Assembly (NCBI RefSeq): GCF_900115615.1 | Contig: NZ_FOXB01000009.1 | Location: 1 to 63,847 of the forward strand | From: Hydrogenimonas thermophila | GTDB lineage: Bacteria > Campylobacterota > Campylobacteria > Campylobacterales > Hydrogenimonadaceae | DNA length: 63,847 bases | Reading direction: 5' to 3' | Shown: in pieces, positions 33,556 through 43,105 of the stretch | Numbering within the stretch: the first letter of the stretch is position 1 | Layout: each line of letters opens with the position of its first letter | Made by a program: the position numbers and the translations under genes | The notes under the pieces: model-generated | What the model was told of the DNA's origin: nothing | Seen by the model: only the letters and a program-made list of their open reading frames with translations | Database searches by the model: none

Positions 33556-34614
33556 TTAAAAACCTTCAGCCTTTTCAAATTTTTTTAATACTTTTATAAC
33601 TGACTCTTTTTCTGGACTTGACAACATCTTATATTTTCCAATATTTTCTGGAATAATAAAAGTAATTTTATTATCGTGACTCTTTTTATCTAGAAAAAAT
33701 TGATCATAAAACTTTTCAGCTGACTCTATACTGTAACTGACTGGCAAATTATATTTTTTCAGTAACTCTTTTACACGTTCAGACTCATCCGTAGAAAAAT
33801 ATCCAAACTCCTGTGCCAAATCATTAGCCATTACCATACCAATAGCTACCGCTTCACCATGAAGATAAGAGCCATACCCACTGAAATTTTCAATAACATG
33901 AGCAAAAGTGTGTCCATAGTTTAAAACTGCTCTTACACCTTTCTCTTTTTCATCTTCATTAACAACACGAGCTTTTAGCTCAACAGATCTTTTGATTGCC
34001 TCTTTTAGATTGCTATCTTCATAAAGATCATTTTTTTCCAGCCAATCAAAAAAGTCTGCATCAAACATAACAGCCATTTTGATTATCTCTGCAATTCCTG
34101 CTGAAAACTCTCTTTTTGGAAGTGTATTAAGCCAAAAAGTATCGATATAGACAGCTTTTGGTTGATGAAAAGCTCCTACAAGGTTTTTACCAAAACGATT
34201 ATTGATACCTGTTTTTCCGCCTACACTGGCATCAACCTGTGATAACAGAGTAGTTGGAATCTGAATAAAATCAATACCACGTTGAAAAATGCTAGCAGCA
34301 AAACCTGTCATATCTCCAATAACTCCGCCGCCAAAAGCAATAAGAGTCGATTTTCTATCAAGCCTATGGTCAAAGAAACGATCTAACATAAACTCAATAG
34401 TCTCCATTGTTTTGTACTCTTCTCCATCTGGAATTGTCACAATATAAAGCTCTTTAGCTTTTACAGATTGAAGAAGTCTTTGCAAATGAAGACCTGCTAC
34501 TTTTGGATTTGTTACAATTGCTGCTTTGCCCTCTATTTCAATGGATGGTAATTCATCTATAATAATTTCATAATCTCTACTTGGAGGTGTAGGAAGAGTA
34601 ATTGATACTTTCAT
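33556..34614 (-). CDS. aroB: 3-dehydroquinate synthase
   Basis: The second step of the shikimate pathway converts DAHP to 3-dehydroquinate with NAD and a divalent metal. The protein (352 aa, normal length) shows the NAD loop GGGVIGDMTGFAAS, PTTLLSQVDASVGGKTGIN, the metal and substrate residues in AEIIKMAVMFD, RAVLNYGHTFAHVIE and the histidine in YLHGEAVAIGM. The gene is minus strand, first of a tight run to mscS and mtaB. Confidence 0.96.
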   Translation of the reverse strand: MKVSITLPTPPSRDYEIIIDELPSIEIEGKAAIVTNPKVAGLHLQRLLQSVKAKELYIVTIPDGEEYKTMETIEFMLDRFFDHRLDRKSTLIAFGGGVIGDMTGFAASIFQRGIDFIQIPTTLLSQVDASVGGKTGINNRFGKNLVGAFHQPKAVYIDTFWLNTLPKREFSAGIAEIIKMAVMFDADFFDWLEKNDLYEDSNLKEAIKRSVELKARVVNEDEKEKGVRAVLNYGHTFAHVIENFSGYGSYLHGEAVAIGMVMANDLAQEFGYFSTDESERVKELLKKYNLPVSYSIESAEKFYDQFFLDKKSHDNKITFIIPENIGKYKMLSSPEKESVIKVLKKFEKAEGF

Positions 34615-34630
34615 TTATGAAAACCTATTC

Positions 34631-34653
34631 AGTAAAATTTGTTTGATTTTACT
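34631..34653. terminator. Hairpin between the TrkA-C gene and aroB
   Basis: AGTAAAAT (34631-34638) and ATTTTACT (34646-34653) are perfect arms around TTGTTTG. It lies between two minus-strand genes; without a T-run it may attenuate rather than stop transcription. Confidence 0.35.
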
Positions 34654-34683
34654 TAAGAACTCCTTAATATGTGCTTTGAAGCA

Positions 34684-36099
34684 CTACTCAATATCACTAG
34701 GAACGAATAGTTGTGGATTATCTGAAAGTTTAAAATATAGCTTCTCAAAATCTGTACTAAAAATTGAGAATATACGATTGCTTATAATTTTTTTTGTGAA
34801 AGGTACTACTTGTAAAAAATCTTTTTGTGTTGCCAACTCTCTTATAGGATTTTTTTGTCCCTGTATAACTTTCATCTTTTTTGAAAATATGTTTGAAAGA
34901 TTCTCATAATGGTTAAGTATAAAACTTTTTTTCTCAGACTTGCCATCAGGTTCATAATCTAGCAGTTCAATATCTAAATCAAGCTGTGATGCAACATCAA
35001 ATACTGTAGTAGAGATAATCTCCATATTTTTATCTTCAGAAAGAATTACAACTAATTTATTTAAATGCATTAAAGAGGTTTGACTTAACTGCAAAACAGG
35101 CTTTTTAATAGAGAAAAAAATCTCTTTATACATTTTTTTACTAAAAATATCATATCCGCAAATGATAAGTCCAATATTATATTTTAAAATATCTATTTTT
35201 ATTATACTTTCAGGTTGATCATAGTTGTAGTCAATAATTGTTTCAATATTTTCATTATCTAAAGATTTGATTTTTTCAAGAAGTTTTATATCTGTTGGAT
35301 TATTAATACGAATAATAAGTCGCTTTCCTTTTATACGCCTATGAAAATAAGTAACTTGCTCTAAGCAGTTTAAAATACACTCTTTACTCTCTTCTTGCAT
35401 ATCAATATAGAGATATAAATTTTCTCCAAATGGAGCAGGAAACTGTCCCAACTCTTGCTTAATCTCTTTAAAAACTGACTCCAATACAGAAGGTTTTCCA
35501 ACCAAAAGAAGTACATCATTAGGTTTAATCATTAAAGATGGTGTTGGAAGTATCAATTTGTTAGAGCGATACAAACCTACTATACGCCACTGATTTTGTA
35601 TGATAGTACCAATATGTCGATACACATATGAACTACCAAATGGAACAAGAACTTCCATTATCTCACCTTGACCCAAACCAACATTTTGCGCAATAACAGG
35701 AACATTTGGCAAAAAGTCATAAATACGGCTTGCAAGCAGTTCATTTGCATTAATACTTAAAAGGTTTTCATCTTCAAAAACTATATCCCATTTATTAAAA
35801 AAGGTTATTCTTGTAAAAGGTTTATCTCTTCTTATATTCTTATATGATCCCTCTGCATCAACTCTATTTTTCAAAATAATAAAAATATCATCAAAATCTC
35901 GTTTTAAAATTTTTGACAATTTTATATAACTGGTAGGATCAAAAGTATAAAATGTAAAAAATGAAGGCTGATTTTTTGGCAAAATGCTTTTATCAAATGT
36001 AATAACTGTATAAGAGTTGGTACTAATAAATGTTTTACTTATACGATGTAAAAAATGTTTTGCTACAATTCCATCAGCAAGAATTAATATATTTTTCAT
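34684..36099 (-). CDS. TrkA-C (RCK_C) domain protein, HP0282-like
   Basis: This 471-aa soluble protein starts with a Rossmann-like strand-helix (NILILADGIVAKHFLHRI) and has a TrkA-C type ligand domain at about 155-225 (GEIMEVLVPFGSSYVYRHIG, then MIKPNDVLLLVGKPSVLESV). The C-terminal third resembles a second Rossmann-like half. Such proteins usually gate potassium or other ion transport, but no transporter gene is adjacent. The conserved place between aroB and tgt is shared with Helicobacter. The role is unproven. Confidence 0.7.
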   Translation of the reverse strand: MKNILILADGIVAKHFLHRISKTFISTNSYTVITFDKSILPKNQPSFFTFYTFDPTSYIKLSKILKRDFDDIFIILKNRVDAEGSYKNIRRDKPFTRITFFNKWDIVFEDENLLSINANELLASRIYDFLPNVPVIAQNVGLGQGEIMEVLVPFGSSYVYRHIGTIIQNQWRIVGLYRSNKLILPTPSLMIKPNDVLLLVGKPSVLESVFKEIKQELGQFPAPFGENLYLYIDMQEESKECILNCLEQVTYFHRRIKGKRLIIRINNPTDIKLLEKIKSLDNENIETIIDYNYDQPESIIKIDILKYNIGLIICGYDIFSKKMYKEIFFSIKKPVLQLSQTSLMHLNKLVVILSEDKNMEIISTTVFDVASQLDLDIELLDYEPDGKSEKKSFILNHYENLSNIFSKKMKVIQGQKNPIRELATQKDFLQVVPFTKKIISNRIFSIFSTDFEKLYFKLSDNPQLFVPSDIE

Positions 36100-36133
36100 A
36101 AGACCTATACCTTTTTAAATTAGGAAATTATAG

Positions 36134-37270
<1,137 letters not shown>

Positions 37271-37325
37271 CAATGTACCACATATGAAGTATAATCAAAT
37301 AAACTCCAATATAAAGGCTTACAAA

Positions 37326-37583
37326 ATGAAAATACAAACAAGTGTAAGAGTAGAAGAGAGATTTTATAAAGAGGCTAAAAAAGTTTTTGACAGTTTTGAT
37401 CTATCTTTTACAGATGCAGTAAATATCTTTTTAGCCAAAGTTGCAATGGAAAAAAAGATACCATTTGAACTAGCACTACCTAAAGATGTTGAAGTCATTG
37501 ATAAAAATGATCCAGACTATAAACTTATTGAACAAACCAGAGGTGAAGAGACTATACCATTAGATGAATTTATGAAATTATGA
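37326..37583 (+). CDS. relB: RelB/DinJ-type antitoxin
   Basis: The 85-aa protein starts with an RHH-type sequence (MKIQTSVRVEERFYKEAKKV, then LSFTDAVNIFLAKVAMEKKIPFEL), the RelB/DinJ consensus. An acidic C-terminal tail follows that should wrap the toxin. The frame is open to 37224, overlapping tgt, but AAAGG nine bases before ATG 37326 and the family length favour this start. It overlaps the toxin gene by 4 bases, so it binds and neutralises that partner and represses the pair. Confidence 0.88.
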   Translation: MKIQTSVRVEERFYKEAKKVFDSFDLSFTDAVNIFLAKVAMEKKIPFELALPKDVEVIDKNDPDYKLIEQTRGEETIPLDEFMKL

Positions 37584-37822
37584 GAATAGTAGTTAGAAAA
37601 AGTGCAGCAAAAGATATTCAAAAAATTGCTGAACCACATAAAACAAAAATAAAACTACAAATTCAAGAGCTACAAAATTTTCCAAATATCTCAAATATTA
37701 AAAAGTTAAAAAATCATCAGCCTGCATTTAGACTAAGAGTTGGAGATTATAGAGTTTTATTTGATGTTGAAGATGGTCTGATTATTGTAGCTAGAATTAA
37801 ACATAGAAAAGAAGCATATTAA
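37580..37822 (+). CDS. relE: RelE/ParE-superfamily toxin
   Basis: An 80-aa basic protein with the RelE fold pattern: VVRKSAAKDIQKI, FRLRVGDYRVLFDV and IIVARIKHRKEAY. Conserved arginines, a tyrosine in the RVGDYRV strand and the final H-R-K-x-x-Y fit ribosome-dependent mRNA cleavage by RelE-type toxins. The start overlaps the antitoxin stop (ATGA). The pair sits between tgt and pdxJ, housekeeping genes, which suggests insertion of a small mobile module. Confidence 0.88.
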   Translation: MRIVVRKSAAKDIQKIAEPHKTKIKLQIQELQNFPNISNIKKLKNHQPAFRLRVGDYRVLFDVEDGLIIVARIKHRKEAY

Positions 37823-37843
37823 ACACTGTTTAAGGAGAGAAAA

Positions 37844-38623
37844 GTGAAACTTGGAGTAAACATAGATCATATAGCAGTTCTGCGAGAAGCTAGAAAAATT
37901 AATGATCCTGATCCTGTTGAAGCTCTTGGTATTGTTAAACGTGCAGGAGCAGATCAAATTACCATACATCTAAGAGAAGATAGAAGACATATACACGATG
38001 AAGATGCCAAACGTATAGTAGAGCAAAGTAGTTTACCTGTAAATCTTGAATGCTCTATAGATAAAGATATAATCGAAATTATCTGCGACCTAAAACCTCA
38101 CCGTGCAACGCTTGTGCCGGAGCGTCGTGAAGAGGTTACTACTGAAGGTGGTCTTGATATTATCTCATATGCCGATCGTACACAAGAGGCTATTGAAAAA
38201 CTTCATAAAAATGAAATTGAAGTTTCACTTTTTATTGATCCAGATATAGAGATAATCAAACAAGCCTCAAATATGAAAGTAGAATGGATAGAGTTGCATA
38301 CAGGAACATACGCAAATATATATGCTATGCTCTACTCAAATCTATCTCATACTCATCACTCTATTAAAGAGCTTGAACTCTCTCGCAGGGAGTTACATAC
38401 AAAACTTCAAGAGAGCATTAAACTACTAAAAGATGCGGCTGATTATGCTAAGTCTCTAGGCTTAAAAGTTGCCGCTGGACACGGACTAAACTACCAAAAT
38501 GTTGAATCAATAGTTGAAATAGAGTCTATTGAAGAGCTTAATATTGGTCAAAGCATAATTGCAAGAAGTGTTTTTACAGGACTTGAAGCTGCAGTAAGAG
38601 AGATGAAGGATATATTAAGGTGA
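37844..38623 (+). CDS. pdxJ: Pyridoxine 5'-phosphate synthase
   Basis: This enzyme joins 3-amino-2-oxopropyl phosphate and deoxyxylulose 5-phosphate in DXP-dependent vitamin B6 synthesis. The GTG start follows AAGGAGAG. The protein (259 aa) begins KLGVNIDHIAVLREARK and shows DQITIHLREDRRHI, LVPERREEVTTEGG, IELHTGTYA, AAGHGLNYQN and ELNIGQSIIARSVFTG, all family motifs. pdxA follows with a 4-base overlap, so the two are cotranscribed. Confidence 0.96.
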   Translation: MKLGVNIDHIAVLREARKINDPDPVEALGIVKRAGADQITIHLREDRRHIHDEDAKRIVEQSSLPVNLECSIDKDIIEIICDLKPHRATLVPERREEVTTEGGLDIISYADRTQEAIEKLHKNEIEVSLFIDPDIEIIKQASNMKVEWIELHTGTYANIYAMLYSNLSHTHHSIKELELSRRELHTKLQESIKLLKDAADYAKSLGLKVAAGHGLNYQNVESIVEIESIEELNIGQSIIARSVFTGLEAAVREMKDILR

Positions 38624-39573
38624 AAATAGCAATAAGCATAGGTGATCCTAATGGTATAGGTCTAGAAATTGCTCTTAAAGCACACGAAAAAATATCTGAA
38701 TTTTGTCATCCAGTATATTTTGCAGGAATAGATCTATTTGAACAAGCAGCAGAAAAGTTGGATCTTAAATTACCTAAAAATTTAGTTTTTGTCTCCCCTG
38801 CTCCTGCTTGTACTATTCATCCTGGTATAACTACTGCTGAAGCAGGAGCTTACAGTTTTGCATCATTTAAAAAAGCTGTTGATGCTGTTAAAACAAAAGA
38901 GTGTGATGCTGTTGTTACTCTTCCAATCAACAAAGAATCCTGGATGAAAGCAGGCATCAATTATAAAGGTCATACCGATGCACTAAGAGACTTCTTTAAA
39001 AAAGAGGCCATAATGATGCTTGGATGCGAAAAAATGTATGTCGCACTCTTTACAGAGCATATACCGCTAAAAGAGGTACCTCAAAAAATTAAAAAAGAGA
39101 CTCTTGTAAAATTTTTGACTGATTTTCAAAAAGAGACAGGAGCAAAAAAAATTGGTGTATTAGGACTAAACCCACATGCAGGAGACAACGGAGTTTTAGG
39201 CAATGAAGAGCAGATCATAACAGAAGCGATCAAAGAAGCCAACCAAACTATAATCCAACATCCAACATCCAACATCCAACATCCAACATTCATAGGTCCT
39301 CTTGTCCCAGACATTGCATTCTCACCAAAAATGAGAGAATCATTTAAATACTATGTAGCAATGTACCACGACCAAGGTTTGGCACCATTAAAAGCACTAT
39401 ATTTTGATGAAAGCATTAATGTAAGTCTAAATCTTCCTATTGTAAGAACATCTGTAGATCATGGAACAGCTTTTGATATAGCATATCAAAAAAACCGTCC
39501 CGTAAATTTAAAAAGCTATATTGAAGCAGTAAAGGCGGCTATCGAAATTAAGCAAAAGAGAGATAGCCGCTAA
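38620..39573 (+). CDS. pdxA: 4-hydroxythreonine-4-phosphate dehydrogenase
   Basis: This enzyme oxidises 4-phosphohydroxy-threonine to the PdxJ substrate. The GTG start overlaps the pdxJ stop (GTGA). The 317-aa protein shows ISIGDPNGIGLEIALKA and three metal histidines in YKGHTDALRDFF, GLNPHAGDNG and MYHDQGLAPLK. Between NPHAG and the FIGPLVPD strand is an unusual segment, TIIQHPTSNIQHPT, written by a five-copy heptanucleotide repeat (39253-39287). It probably forms a surface loop, and the frame stays open. Confidence 0.95.
   Translation: MKIAISIGDPNGIGLEIALKAHEKISEFCHPVYFAGIDLFEQAAEKLDLKLPKNLVFVSPAPACTIHPGITTAEAGAYSFASFKKAVDAVKTKECDAVVTLPINKESWMKAGINYKGHTDALRDFFKKEAIMMLGCEKMYVALFTEHIPLKEVPQKIKKETLVKFLTDFQKETGAKKIGVLGLNPHAGDNGVLGNEEQIITEAIKEANQTIIQHPTSNIQHPTFIGPLVPDIAFSPKMRESFKYYVAMYHDQGLAPLKALYFDESINVSLNLPIVRTSVDHGTAFDIAYQKNRPVNLKSYIEAVKAAIEIKQKRDSR
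39253..39287 (+). repeat. pdxA: Heptanucleotide repeat (ATCCAAC)5 inside pdxA
   Basis: Five perfect tandem copies of ATCCAAC lie in the coding sequence. Seven-base units shift the frame when one is gained or lost; three units restore it. Such tracts are prone to slippage, so pdxA could switch. Confidence 0.95.
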
Positions 39574-39579
39574 TAAAAA

Positions 39580-39711
39580 TTAGTTTTTTACTGATTTTTC
39601 AAGCTCTTCAAGCCGCTCCATTTTAGAAAAGTGCTTAATATTAAGCATTACAAATTTCCAAGAAACATAGATAACCACCGGCCAAACTGAATACCAAATA
39701 ATTGCTTCCAT
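39580..39711 (-). CDS. 43-aa putative small subunit of cytochrome bd oxidase (CydX-like)
   Basis: MEAIIWYSVWPVVIYVSWKF carries one membrane helix, followed by a charged amphipathic tail (FSKMERLEELEKSVKN). GGGGAG precedes the ATG, 11 bases after the cydB stop. A single-helix protein of this length directly after cydB is the CydX layout, which stabilises the haem sites. The sequence does not clearly match E. coli CydX, so the assignment is by position and topology. Confidence 0.6.
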   Translation of the reverse strand: MEAIIWYSVWPVVIYVSWKFVMLNIKHFSKMERLEELEKSVKN

Positions 39712-39722
39712 ACTCTCCCCTT

Positions 39723-40853
39723 TTAGTAGTGGTGAGGGTCCTCTTCGACCTCTTTGATTGTAATCTTTTTACTATCCATTGCACGCCATACAGCAGCTAT
39801 GTATGCTAAAACAAATGGAACCATAAGCGATACATAGCTCATTGCTACAAGAGTATATTGACTACCTGAACTATTTTCTATAGTAAGTGAGCTTTGCAAA
39901 TCACTGAGTGATGGGTAAAATACTGTATTGTTAAAACCAAGTATTAAAAATAGAGCAATAACAGTCAGTACAGTTCCAGTACCGCTGAACCAGATACCTT
40001 TTTTGCTTTTCTTAAAAAGAGTTACAAAAATACCTGTAAGTAAAAGAAAAACTCCAGCTGTAAACACAGCCAATACCAAAGGCATATCTAAAAAGTTATG
40101 CAGATATTTTCCCTCTTCAACATATACAACTTTTGTAACAGGGTCATAAGCATACCCCTTCATAACAAGTAAATTCACAGCCACATACAAAAATGCAATC
40201 AAAAATAGAATTGTAGATCTCTTAAGTGCAGCTTTTGCACGAGTTACTATTGTCTCTTCATTTATATTATTGATAAAGTATAGGCTTGCAAGTGTTCGTG
40301 CAAGGAAAAAAAGCATAAAACCAAATGCTACATTAAATGGGTTTAAAACTGCTTCAAGACCATAAGTAGGCTCAGTCCAATGAGATAGATTCATATCATT
40401 TACTATGAAACTTCCTCCAGTAAAAAGAGTTCCTATTGCTATACCGATTAAAATGATTCCAAGACTTCCATTGATAAACATAAAAGTTTCAAATGTTCTC
40501 TCGCCATATAGATTGTCAGGTTTTTTTCTATACTCATATGCTACTGCCTGAATTATAAAACAAAAAAGTATAGCCATCCAGACAAAATATGCACCTCCAA
40601 AGCTAACAGCATAAAAGAGTGGAAAAGCTGCAAATAAAGCTCCACCAAACATTACTAAAGAGGTGAAACTAAGCTCCCATTTGCGTCCAAGAGAGTTTAC
40701 AATGACATCTCTTTCTGATTCAGTTTTACCAAGTGTATGCAGTAGAGTCTGTCCACCCTGTACAAATGTCATTAAAACAAACATACCGGCTAATACTGCA
40801 ACAAGAAACCACCAATACTCTTGAAGAGTCAGATAAGATAGATTTTCAAACAT
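39723..40853 (-). CDS. cydB: Cytochrome bd ubiquinol oxidase subunit II
   Basis: The 376-aa protein has about eight or nine membrane helices, with the subunit II start LTLQEYWWFLVAVLAGMFVLM, an expected FVQGGQTL turn, and RKWELSFTSLVMFGGALFAAF. It packs against CydA in the oxygen reductase. It is encoded one base after cydA and is followed by a short single-helix gene. Subunit II has no haem ligands of its own. Confidence 0.93.
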   Translation of the reverse strand: MFENLSYLTLQEYWWFLVAVLAGMFVLMTFVQGGQTLLHTLGKTESERDVIVNSLGRKWELSFTSLVMFGGALFAAFPLFYAVSFGGAYFVWMAILFCFIIQAVAYEYRKKPDNLYGERTFETFMFINGSLGIILIGIAIGTLFTGGSFIVNDMNLSHWTEPTYGLEAVLNPFNVAFGFMLFFLARTLASLYFINNINEETIVTRAKAALKRSTILFLIAFLYVAVNLLVMKGYAYDPVTKVVYVEEGKYLHNFLDMPLVLAVFTAGVFLLLTGIFVTLFKKSKKGIWFSGTGTVLTVIALFLILGFNNTVFYPSLSDLQSSLTIENSSGSQYTLVAMSYVSLMVPFVLAYIAAVWRAMDSKKITIKEVEEDPHHY

Positions 40854-40854
40854 T

Positions 40855-42384
40855 TTAGTGCTCCTTTGGTCCGATGCTGATCTGTTTTGCCATAATCTTT
40901 ACTTCCGCTATAAGCAAAGCTGTAAACAAAACTGCAAACATCCAAAAAGTTATTACAACATTAGTAGATGCCATATTTGAAGTTGCCATACCTACCGGTA
41001 GCATATCTTGAATAGCCCAAGGTTGTCTACCAACTTCAGCAACAATCCAACCTGCCTCTTGTGCTATATATCCTAATGGCAAAGAGATAACAGCAGCCCA
41101 AAGGATCCATCTTTTTTTATCCAAATCATTTGTCATAGCAAAGTAAAGAATAATGAAAAAGAGTGCAATAAACCAACTACCAAAACCTACCATAATGTGA
41201 AATGCATAAAAGGTTATAGGTACATTTGGTACTACCTCTTTTGGATCATTTAGATAACCATAACCTAAATATTTACTATTAGCTTCAAATCTATTTAGAG
41301 CCTCTTGTGCCAACTCCATATTTTCTGCTTTTTTAGCCTCTTTGTATGCTGCTAATGCAGAAACTGCCTCTTTTCCTCTCTCTATCTTCTCAGATGCACT
41401 CATAATACCAAGTTTCTTATTTCCATATACAAGATCATCAATCCCTGGAACATATGCATCAACTTTGTGATAACCTAAAAAAGATAGAGCATATGGAATC
41501 TCAAGTTCAAATAGGAAAGTATCTTTATCATCTCCTACCTCTTTTTCAGGGTTTAAAACACCTACTGCAATAATACCGGCGTGATCTTTACCTTTGTAAA
41601 TCCCTTCCATAGCAGCAAGTTTCATAGGCTGATTCAGTGCAACTCTATGAGCAGATTCATCTCCAGTTGCCAACATAAACAAAGATGTGATCAAACCAAA
41701 GCTTGCCGCAACAACAATACTTCTTTTAGCAAACTTTATTTCACGATGTTTAAGAATATACCAGCTACTTATAGCAATAACAAACAAAGATGCAAGAACA
41801 TACCCACTACTTACAGTGTGTAAAAACTTACTGTATGCATTTGGATTAAAAAGAACTTCCCAAAAATTGACCATCTCATTTCTAGCAGTATCAGGGTTAA
41901 ACTTCATACCTACAGGATTTTGCATCCAGCCGTTGGCTACCAAAATCCATAGAGCTGAAAGGTTTGAGCCGACTGCAACAAGCCAAGTAGAAAGAAGATG
42001 CATCTTTTTGCTTACTTTATCCCATCCAAAGAACATTACAGCAAAAAATGTTGACTCTAAAAAGAATGCCATAATACCTTCAATAGCCAATGGAGCTCCA
42101 AATATATCACCAACAATCCAAGAATAGTTAGACCAGTTGGTACCAAACTCAAACTCCATAATGATTCCTGTTGCCAAACCGATAGCAAAGTTGATTGCTA
42201 ACAGTCCCATCCAGAATTTAGTTGTGTTTTTCCACCATATATCTCCTGTCTTGACATAGATCGTCTCCATTATTGCGACGATGAATGTCAAACCAAGTGT
42301 CAATGGTACAAAAAGCCAATGGTATAGCGCTGTTAGCGCAAACTGAGCACGTGACCAGTCGGTCAGTACATCTATATTTTCCAT
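40855..42384 (-). CDS. cydA: Cytochrome bd ubiquinol oxidase subunit I
   Basis: The haem-bearing subunit (509 aa) reduces oxygen to water with quinol electrons at high affinity. It has RAQFALTALYHWLFVPLTLG with the haem b595/d histidine, the quinol-binding Q loop (short type) and the EVGRQPWAIQDMLP motif. Conserved HTVSSGYVLASLF provides the haem b558 histidine. The operon order is DUF4492-cydA-cydB-small gene, suited to microaerobic respiration. Confidence 0.95.
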   Translation of the reverse strand: MENIDVLTDWSRAQFALTALYHWLFVPLTLGLTFIVAIMETIYVKTGDIWWKNTTKFWMGLLAINFAIGLATGIIMEFEFGTNWSNYSWIVGDIFGAPLAIEGIMAFFLESTFFAVMFFGWDKVSKKMHLLSTWLVAVGSNLSALWILVANGWMQNPVGMKFNPDTARNEMVNFWEVLFNPNAYSKFLHTVSSGYVLASLFVIAISSWYILKHREIKFAKRSIVVAASFGLITSLFMLATGDESAHRVALNQPMKLAAMEGIYKGKDHAGIIAVGVLNPEKEVGDDKDTFLFELEIPYALSFLGYHKVDAYVPGIDDLVYGNKKLGIMSASEKIERGKEAVSALAAYKEAKKAENMELAQEALNRFEANSKYLGYGYLNDPKEVVPNVPITFYAFHIMVGFGSWFIALFFIILYFAMTNDLDKKRWILWAAVISLPLGYIAQEAGWIVAEVGRQPWAIQDMLPVGMATSNMASTNVVITFWMFAVLFTALLIAEVKIMAKQISIGPKEH

Positions 42385-42397
42385 ATTTCCTCCCTGT

Positions 42398-42616
42398 TTA
42401 TGGATTTGTCTGTGTCAATTGATCAAGAATGTAACTGCTTCTTTCTTGATCGTTTTTGAAGTTTTCTTTCAAAACATTAGGAAAAAAAAGTAACTTTATA
42501 ATTACAAAGAGTATAAAAATCTTTATAAAAATAATAGCCCACAATTTTTTTCCTAATTGCATTGAACGAAACCCATCAACATAGAAGCTGATAATATTCT
42601 TAATCAAATTGAACAA
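42398..42616 (-). CDS. DUF4492 small membrane protein (cyd operon)
   Basis: The core FYVDGFRSMQLGKKLWAIIF, followed by IKIFILFVIIKLLFFPNVL, matches the DUF4492 pattern that I know from genes upstream of cydA in Bacteroidota and Campylobacterota. One membrane helix is present. The start is a TTG: AAGGA lies seven bases before the TTG at 42616, which gives 72 aa, while an upstream in-frame TTG at 42631 lacks a site. Gap to cydA is 13 bases. It is presumably an assembly or stability factor of the bd oxidase. Confidence 0.8.
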   Translation of the reverse strand: MFNLIKNIISFYVDGFRSMQLGKKLWAIIFIKIFILFVIIKLLFFPNVLKENFKNDQERSSYILDQLTQTNP

Positions 42617-42769
42617 GACAGTTCCTTCCAAGATTTTTATGTTTTGAATAATGAATGATAATAGCTTAATTAATGAGACTTTTTTTAAGAAGATTAAATA
42701 TTTCAGCCCAATTAAAGATTATAAGATGCTGTAATAATTATAAATTTTCTCGTTAAAAAAAAATTATTT

Positions 42770-43105
42770 CTAAAAAGTGATTTTTTTAATAATATCTTCT
42801 CTATTAATCACTTCATCTACAGATTTATTTACCTCATCATAACTATAAATAGGATGATTTTCTGGATAAAAACGGATCTTCATTCCCTCTGGCATAGAAC
42901 TTTTATTTCTTGAAGGTGCAATTAAAAAGTCAACCATTCTCTTTTTAATCTCAGATTTTGAACTATAAAGCATTAAGTATCGTCTATAAACCATAGCAAA
43001 AGGAGGTGCACTATTTTTATGACATACTAAACATTTTTGCAATGAATTACTCTCTGATGCCATAGATTGCAATAAAAAAATAAAAATAAAAATTACCTTT
43101 CCCAT
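42770..43105 (-). CDS. Small periplasmic c-type cytochrome-like protein
   Basis: A signal peptide (VIFIFIFLLQSMASE) is followed by one haem motif CLVCHKN. The rest (111 aa in all) contains several Met residues (MVDFL, SSMPEGMKIRF) that could supply the sixth ligand, then an acidic end. It overlaps the histidine kinase gene by 13 bases, so the product may be the electron carrier or redox sensor of that two-component system. The family is not recognised beyond cytochrome c. Confidence 0.75.
   Translation of the reverse strand: MGKVIFIFIFLLQSMASESNSLQKCLVCHKNSAPPFAMVYRRYLMLYSSKSEIKKRMVDFLIAPSRNKSSMPEGMKIRFYPENHPIYSYDEVNKSVDEVINREDIIKKITF

Noticed and set aside
41687-42127. A 146-residue plus-strand frame inside cydA
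   Set aside because: It is antisense to the well-conserved cydA and shows no start signal or recognisable sequence.
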